Shown piece by piece: positions 6,403 through 9,131 of a DNA stretch of 9,131 bases. The notes beneath the pieces are model-generated. The model did not search any database, was not told where the DNA came from, and worked only from the letters and a program-made list of their open reading frames with translations. This DNA comes from an uncultured Collinsella sp. GTDB lineage: Bacteria > Actinomycetota > Coriobacteriia > Coriobacteriales > Coriobacteriaceae. The translations under genes and the position numbers were made by a program. The stretch covers positions 1 through 9,131 of the forward strand of contig CABRZC010000080.1 of the NCBI GenBank assembly GCA_902475375.1. Reading direction: 5' to 3'. Numbering within the stretch: the stretch's first letter is position 1; the number at the start of each line of letters is the position of its first letter.

Positions 6403-6840
6403 ATGGGAATCGCCTATAAGGAACTGTTTCGTGTAAACCGTCCTATCTGTGGGCCTGGACCAGGAGGTTTCTTCATTAAAAGATTCAAGGAAGGCGGCTA
6501 CAGTGAGGCTGAATTGCTCGATTTAATTTCGGGAGTGGACTTTTCTCTTGGTGAAGTGGATGAGGACATTAGCCTGAAAAAGAAATGCGAAATAGTCGAA
6601 CAGGCGGTGAGTGGGGTGCATTATACGAGTTGGGCCCCCAGCGTGATCAGCATGATCATCTCACTTACGGTCGGAGGGTGTCTGTCTGCATGGGCGGGCA
6701 ACAATTCAATCGCTGCCGGGGTTTTCGTGACGCCATGCCTGATTGCCTTGGGAATATATGCATGGTTTCGTTTATGCTTTGAGCGAAATCAAACGGTACT
6801 GTTGGGTGCGCTGAACCACATAAAGACACTTCAGCCGTAG
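6403..6840 (+). CDS. Small membrane protein with two predicted transmembrane helices (145 aa)
   Basis: No family is recognised. The soluble N-terminal part (1-75) contains a Gly/Pro-rich turn (ICGPGPGGFF, 15-24) and an acidic segment (GEVDEDISLKKK). Two hydrophobic segments follow, about residues 78-97 (APSVISMIISLTVGGCLSAW) and 103-123 (IAAGVFVTPCLIALGIYAWFR), joined by the short turn AGNNS, which predicts a helical hairpin with both ends on the same side of the membrane. The ATG has an excellent ribosome binding site, AAGGAG at 6391-6396, 6 bases upstream. It is 87 bases from the previous gene. That gap contains only a weak 5-bp dyad (6329-6333 with 6347-6351) and no clear promoter, so it could be read with the genes before it or from its own promoter. 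Base composition is less GC-rich than the genes before it, a hint of separate origin. Confidence 0.75.
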   Translation: MGIAYKELFRVNRPICGPGPGGFFIKRFKEGGYSEAELLDLISGVDFSLGEVDEDISLKKKCEIVEQAVSGVHYTSWAPSVISMIISLTVGGCLSAWAGNNSIAAGVFVTPCLIALGIYAWFRLCFERNQTVLLGALNHIKTLQP

Positions 6841-6876
6841 TTGCATGAAATCGCCGATCGCCTGCCGTGGGCCCTC

Positions 6877-6897
6877 GGGACCGCCCTCGCGGCGCCC
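6877..6897. repeat. GC-rich hairpin after the membrane protein gene
   Basis: GGG (6877-6879) and CGCC (6882-6885) pair with GGCG (6891-6894) and CCC (6895-6897) around the loop CTCGC, with AC as a small bulge. It lies 37 bases after the stop at 6840 and could act as part of a terminator, but no T tract follows directly. Confidence 0.4.
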
Positions 6898-6924
6898 TTC
6901 CCGCTCTTTCCGGACATGGCGTCC

Positions 6925-6968
6925 TCCGATCTCCCGGGGCCGGCCGACCCGGCCCTCAGGGTATCGGA
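6925..6968. repeat. Long three-part GC-rich hairpin directly before the palindrome
   Basis: TCCGAT (6925-6930) pairs with ATCGGA (6963-6968), CCC (6933-6935) with GGG (6959-6961), and GGGCCGG (6937-6943) with CCGGCCC (6949-6955) around the loop CCGAC. Three nested stems with small bulges make a stable structure in RNA or single-stranded DNA. A short GGAC/GTCC dyad (6912-6924) stands just before it. Confidence 0.6.
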
Positions 6969-6969
6969 T

Positions 6970-7007
6970 TCCCAAATTCATCCGTACATGTACGGATGAA
7001 TTTGGGA
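6970..7007. repeat. Perfect 38-bp palindrome
   Basis: The 19-base half T+CCCAAATTCATCCGTACA (6970-6988) is followed with no spacer by its exact reverse complement (6989-7007). The centre is GTACATGTAC. The half-site word CGGATGAA occurs in the right arm at 6993-7000 and again at 7014-7021, 21 bases on, which is two turns of B-DNA and so on the same face of the helix. It could be a dimeric operator, a cruciform-forming repeat, or the end of a mobile repeat element. Confidence 0.85.
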
Positions 7008-7016
7008 GGTGTTCGG

Positions 7017-7214
7017 ATGAAGTTGATATTCAAGGGGTGCGGCAGTTGGCAGGAATCTCAAGCGCCCAACCGCCAATCTCCACATTTCTTTGCTAAACTA
7101 GCTTTGCGCGGGAAACCGTGCATAGTTCGGGAGCATGTCCCCCAACTGGATCTAGGTTCGGATGCCGTTGCCCGGACTATTGGTGAAGGTTGGGGGACTT
7201 CCTACTTTCCATAG
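7017..7214 (+). CDS. Possible small protein of 65 aa, weakly supported
   Basis: An ATG at 7017 is preceded by GGGAGGT (7004-7010) with 6 bases between, a strong ribosome binding site that starts inside the palindrome. The protein would begin MKLIFKGCGSW and end GWGTSYFP, with two Cys (residues 8 and 35) and no membrane segment. It ends tail to tail with SIR2, overlapping its last 13 bases. Against it: codons such as ATA, CTA, TCT and CCA are unlike the GC-ending codons of nearby genes, and no family is recognised. The palindrome could repress translation by hiding the ribosome binding site. Alternative: a non-coding part of a repeat element. Confidence 0.25.
   Translation: MKLIFKGCGSWQESQAPNRQSPHFFAKLALRGKPCIVREHVPQLDLGSDAVARTIGEGWGTSYFP
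7137..7198. repeat. 10-bp inverted repeat near the 3' end of the SIR2 gene
   Basis: GTCCCCCAAC (7137-7146) is the exact complement of GTTGGGGGAC (7189-7198), separated by 42 bases. It begins 4 bases beyond the - strand SIR2 stop and could serve in its transcript end, but the long loop and lack of a T tract make a classical terminator unlikely. Confidence 0.4.
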
Positions 7215-8782
7215 CGCAAGAAGTCGTAGATGCGGACGCACTTCCGATAATGCGAATCTTTCAACAGAGCCCTCTTCTTGGCAGGGTCGTTTCCCACGTC
7301 AGCCAGTGCCCGCTTCAGCAACGCTTCCAAGTCGTCGACGTCCATCTCTTCCTCTGAAAGGCACGGGATGAACGCGAACGGGCTCTTTGGCGCGCATGCA
7401 TTCGCAAGGCCCTTTATGCTCAGCGACCCTTCGAATCTGCGACGAGTCGCAGGCATCGATTTGCGGAACGTTTCGCTTCGATAGCTATCAATCGAGGTGA
7501 GCGTTGGGAGATAAGTCGCTATGTCCTTACCGACCTCTCCACCGAGTCCGCGCGTGTACTTGAAGACAGGCATGTTGTTGGGCCGTTGGCGCACGTACAT
7601 GTTGAGGTAGTTCTCGACGATGAACTTTGGGTCATAGCGAAGGTTATCGAGCACGATGTCCTCGAAGATATCTTCAGGTGAAATCGGCTTTCCGATGCTA
7701 CTTGGTGACACCGACAGGCCGATGACGATCTTCTGGTCCGGGTCAAGGTCGTTGAGGACATTGTCTATCCCTGAGACGATGATGTCGGAACTCGGGTCGA
7801 TATGCTCCGCAAGCCTGAACACGCTGCCCCTCAACTCGCGGATAAATCGCGTGCTATACATTTTCCGGAAGCTGCGCATCGCATCGTAGATCGACTCGAA
7901 GTCATCCGTGGTGATCTTCGTCATCGAAAGCGTACGGCCACCGAAACTCATAGCAATCTCGCCAACAGAGGTGTCGGTTGCGTGCTGAACGAAGATGAGC
8001 CGCTTGCCCAGCCGTTTGAGCTTGTCATCTGGTAGGCATTCGCAGATGTCACCCAGTATCGACCTGATGTTCTCGTCTTGAATCGAATAACCGAGGAAGA
8101 TGACGGGATACTCGACGAAGAGGGTGAGCAGCTTCGCCGAGAGATACTTCCTCTTCTGCGCGAACTCCGCATAGTCAGCGCTGGTCAGGACGATGCTTCC
8201 CGCCCTCGAGACTGAGCCATGGATCTTGTATATCTCCTGAGAGAAAGCCTGGTCAGAGAACAGGAGGTCGCTTTCTCCGACGTAGGTCGTGAAACCAGGG
8301 AATAGGGTCTCACACATACAGTCATAATTCGTGGTGATGATGCCGGCAACTTTTTCCCTGCCCGCCTTCGCCAGCTTCTCAGTTTCGGCGCTCTCGACGA
8401 GACGAGCTCTCGCGATCTTATCTGCGACGTAGATCTTCATGGGCGAAGCGTCCCCGGTAAGCTCGTCACTGTGATCTTCGCGGAAGGCAGCGAATTCATC
8501 CGATGCAAAGAGCTCGTGGTTTACTTCGCTTTCCATGAGCGTGGCAACGTACGGCAGTTCGGACTCGACCTCGCCGTTCTGGACAGCAATCTTCGCCTGG
8601 CTCTTGAAGCGCGCGAAGGCATATGGGTCGTCAAGCACCTCGGCGCAGATATCCGAAAGCAGCCCCTCCCATCCCGGCGTGCCGCAGTAACGACGGGAGA
8701 GGCCAGAGCCGATGAAGAGAAACGGATAACGCCCGGCATCATCAACAGCTTTGTGGATTATCGATTTGATTCTCTCGTCCAT
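7202..8782 (-). CDS. SIR2-family NADase-like defence protein
   Basis: A 526-residue protein with an N-terminal SIR2-like domain (about 15-245). Visible motifs: the nucleotide-binding FIGSGLSRR (23-31), GIITTNYD (147-154) with N152 and D154, KIHGSVS with the expected catalytic H188, and IFLGYSIQDENI (228-239). These fit the bacterial SIR2_2 type, whose members in Thoeris, SIR2-HerA and DSR systems destroy NAD+ on phage infection; NAD+ hydrolysis is inferred here from motifs, not shown. The remaining C-terminal half (about 260-526) is not recognised and would be the sensor or oligomerisation part in such proteins. There is no membrane segment. The start at 8782 is chosen because AGGAGGA lies 6 bases upstream; the in-frame ATG at 8809 (535 aa) lacks such a site. 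It follows a partial gene by 39 bases on the same strand, so a two-gene defence operon is likely. Confidence 0.85.
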   Translation of the reverse strand: MDERIKSIIHKAVDDAGRYPFLFIGSGLSRRYCGTPGWEGLLSDICAEVLDDPYAFARFKSQAKIAVQNGEVESELPYVATLMESEVNHELFASDEFAAFREDHSDELTGDASPMKIYVADKIARARLVESAETEKLAKAGREKVAGIITTNYDCMCETLFPGFTTYVGESDLLFSDQAFSQEIYKIHGSVSRAGSIVLTSADYAEFAQKRKYLSAKLLTLFVEYPVIFLGYSIQDENIRSILGDICECLPDDKLKRLGKRLIFVQHATDTSVGEIAMSFGGRTLSMTKITTDDFESIYDAMRSFRKMYSTRFIRELRGSVFRLAEHIDPSSDIIVSGIDNVLNDLDPDQKIVIGLSVSPSSIGKPISPEDIFEDIVLDNLRYDPKFIVENYLNMYVRQRPNNMPVFKYTRGLGGEVGKDIATYLPTLTSIDSYRSETFRKSMPATRRRFEGSLSIKGLANACAPKSPFAFIPCLSEEEMDVDDLEALLKRALADVGNDPAKKRALLKDSHYRKCVRIYDFLRYGK

Positions 8783-8788
8783 AATCTT

Positions 8789-8795
8789 TCCTCCT
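8789..8795 (-). promoter_or_regulatory. Ribosome binding site fixing the SIR2 start at 8782
   Basis: AGGAGGA on the - strand (complement of TCCTCCT at 8789-8795) ends 6 bases before the ATG at 8782. It is a near-perfect anti-16S match and supports the shorter reading over the upstream ATG at 8809. Confidence 0.75.
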
Positions 8796-8821
8796 GTACC
8801 AATCGACATGCTCGTGAAATG

Positions 8822-9131
8822 TTATCCCACCAACTTCGGCGAGTGCGGGCTGAAAGCATCGTTGCCGTTCTGCCCGTCGACCAATCCGCACGCGAGACTC
8901 AGCGGCACAACTGCAGCGTTCTCGACCTCCACGCTAAGCACGTAGTGGAAGTCCGCCCCCTGGCTCCCACGATTCCGCTCGTAACCAATGGCGGCCAGCC
9001 GGTCGGCTAGTTCGTCTCTCGAAACCAGCTCGTTAGCCTTCACCTTGCAAAGCATGGGTTCAAGTTCGTAAGTGTTTGTCTCGCTGATTGCGTTCCTGTA
9101 GAAGCGGAAATGGGTCGTACGAAAGAGATCT
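8822..9131 (-). CDS. Unrecognised protein, C-terminal 102 residues (5' end outside window), upstream partner of SIR2
   Basis: The frame is open from the right edge of the window to TAA at 8822. An internal ATG at 9055 would give 77 residues but has no ribosome binding site, and the residues before it (FRTTHFRFYRNAISETNTYE) read like ordinary protein, so the gene most likely extends beyond the window. The visible part contains a helical segment SRDELADRLAAIGYERN and a likely strand segment DFHYVLSVEVENAAVVPLSL. No catalytic motif is visible and no family is recognised. It ends 39 bases before the SIR2 start, which has its own strong ribosome binding site, so the two are probably one transcript. 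In known SIR2 defence operons the neighbour is often a sensor or a HerA ATPase, but nothing visible shows either. Confidence 0.6.
   Translation of the reverse strand, partial: DLFRTTHFRFYRNAISETNTYELEPMLCKVKANELVSRDELADRLAAIGYERNRGSQGADFHYVLSVEVENAAVVPLSLACGLVDGQNGNDAFSPHSPKLVG

Larger units (their letters stand above)
6841..7201. other. 361-base structured intergenic region between the membrane protein and SIR2
   Basis: The left part (about 6851-6960) is very GC-rich and folds into a series of hairpins; it is followed by a perfect palindrome at 6970-7007 and then a less GC-rich stretch with a candidate small reading frame and a 10-bp inverted repeat (7137-7146 with 7189-7198). Two overlapping frames (6845-7096 + and 6772-6981 -) look like low-complexity Arg/Pro/Gly translations of GC-rich DNA and are not called. 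No transposase or known RNA family is recognised. Confidence 0.55.

Noticed and set aside
6970..7021. CRISPR repeats or a tandem repeat array
   Set aside because: Only one palindrome and one extra half-site exist. There are no regularly spaced repeats with unique spacers.
6772..7096. Frames of 69 aa (-) and 83 aa (+) over the GC-rich hairpins
   Set aside because: Both are Arg/Pro/Gly-rich translations of structured GC-rich DNA. They exclude each other and have no ribosome binding site.
8471..9010. 179-residue + strand frame
   Set aside because: Antisense to the SIR2 start and the partial partner gene, both better supported by motifs or by a ribosome binding site.

Overview
The window looks like a chromosomal accessory region of a moderately GC-rich actinobacterium. 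The gene style (clear AG-rich ribosome binding sites, short operon gaps, a stand-alone VirD4/TraG-like ATPase next to a ClpP-type peptidase) suggests a gut Coriobacteriia such as Collinsella. That placement is inference from impression only; no marker gene fixes the taxon. No tRNA, rRNA, CRISPR array, transposase, integrase or relaxase was seen.

Layout. (1) Positions 1-468 hold the 3' part of an AbiEii-type nucleotidyltransferase toxin gene on the + strand. It converges on a - strand gene (542-1975) that joins a methyltransferase-like segment without the usual catalytic motifs to a type I specificity-like target recognition domain and a coiled coil. A 17-bp perfect hairpin lies between the two stop codons. 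(2) Positions 1976-2264 are an AT-rich divergent control region with back-to-back promoter candidates and a possible structured leader of about 200 nt. (3) Positions 2265-6315 hold four co-directional + strand genes: an unrecognised 305-aa protein with a CPYC motif, a soluble VirD4/TraG-like coupling ATPase, a ClpP-type serine peptidase with an intact Ser-His-Asp triad, and an unrecognised 272-aa protein. A terminator-like hairpin separates the ATPase from the peptidase. (4) Positions 6403-6840 encode a 145-aa protein with two predicted membrane helices. (5) Positions 6841-7201 are a GC-rich, highly structured stretch: a series of hairpins, a perfect 38-bp palindrome, and a short reading frame whose ribosome binding site touches the palindrome. 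(6) Positions 7202-8782 (-) encode a SIR2-family NADase-like protein of the kind used in anti-phage defence. It follows, 39 nt downstream, an unrecognised - strand gene that runs off the right edge.

How the parts may work together. The flanks (AbiEii-like, specificity-like protein, SIR2) look like a defence island. The central block is the least ordinary part. A VirD4-type ATPase normally feeds DNA-protein substrates to a type IV secretion channel, but this copy has no membrane anchor, relaxase or channel genes in view and sits with a peptidase and two uncharacterised proteins. Whether this is a remnant of a conjugative element or a self-contained ATPase/protease module cannot be decided from sequence alone. 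The structured palindrome region between the membrane protein and SIR2 is the best candidate for an undescribed repeat or RNA element.
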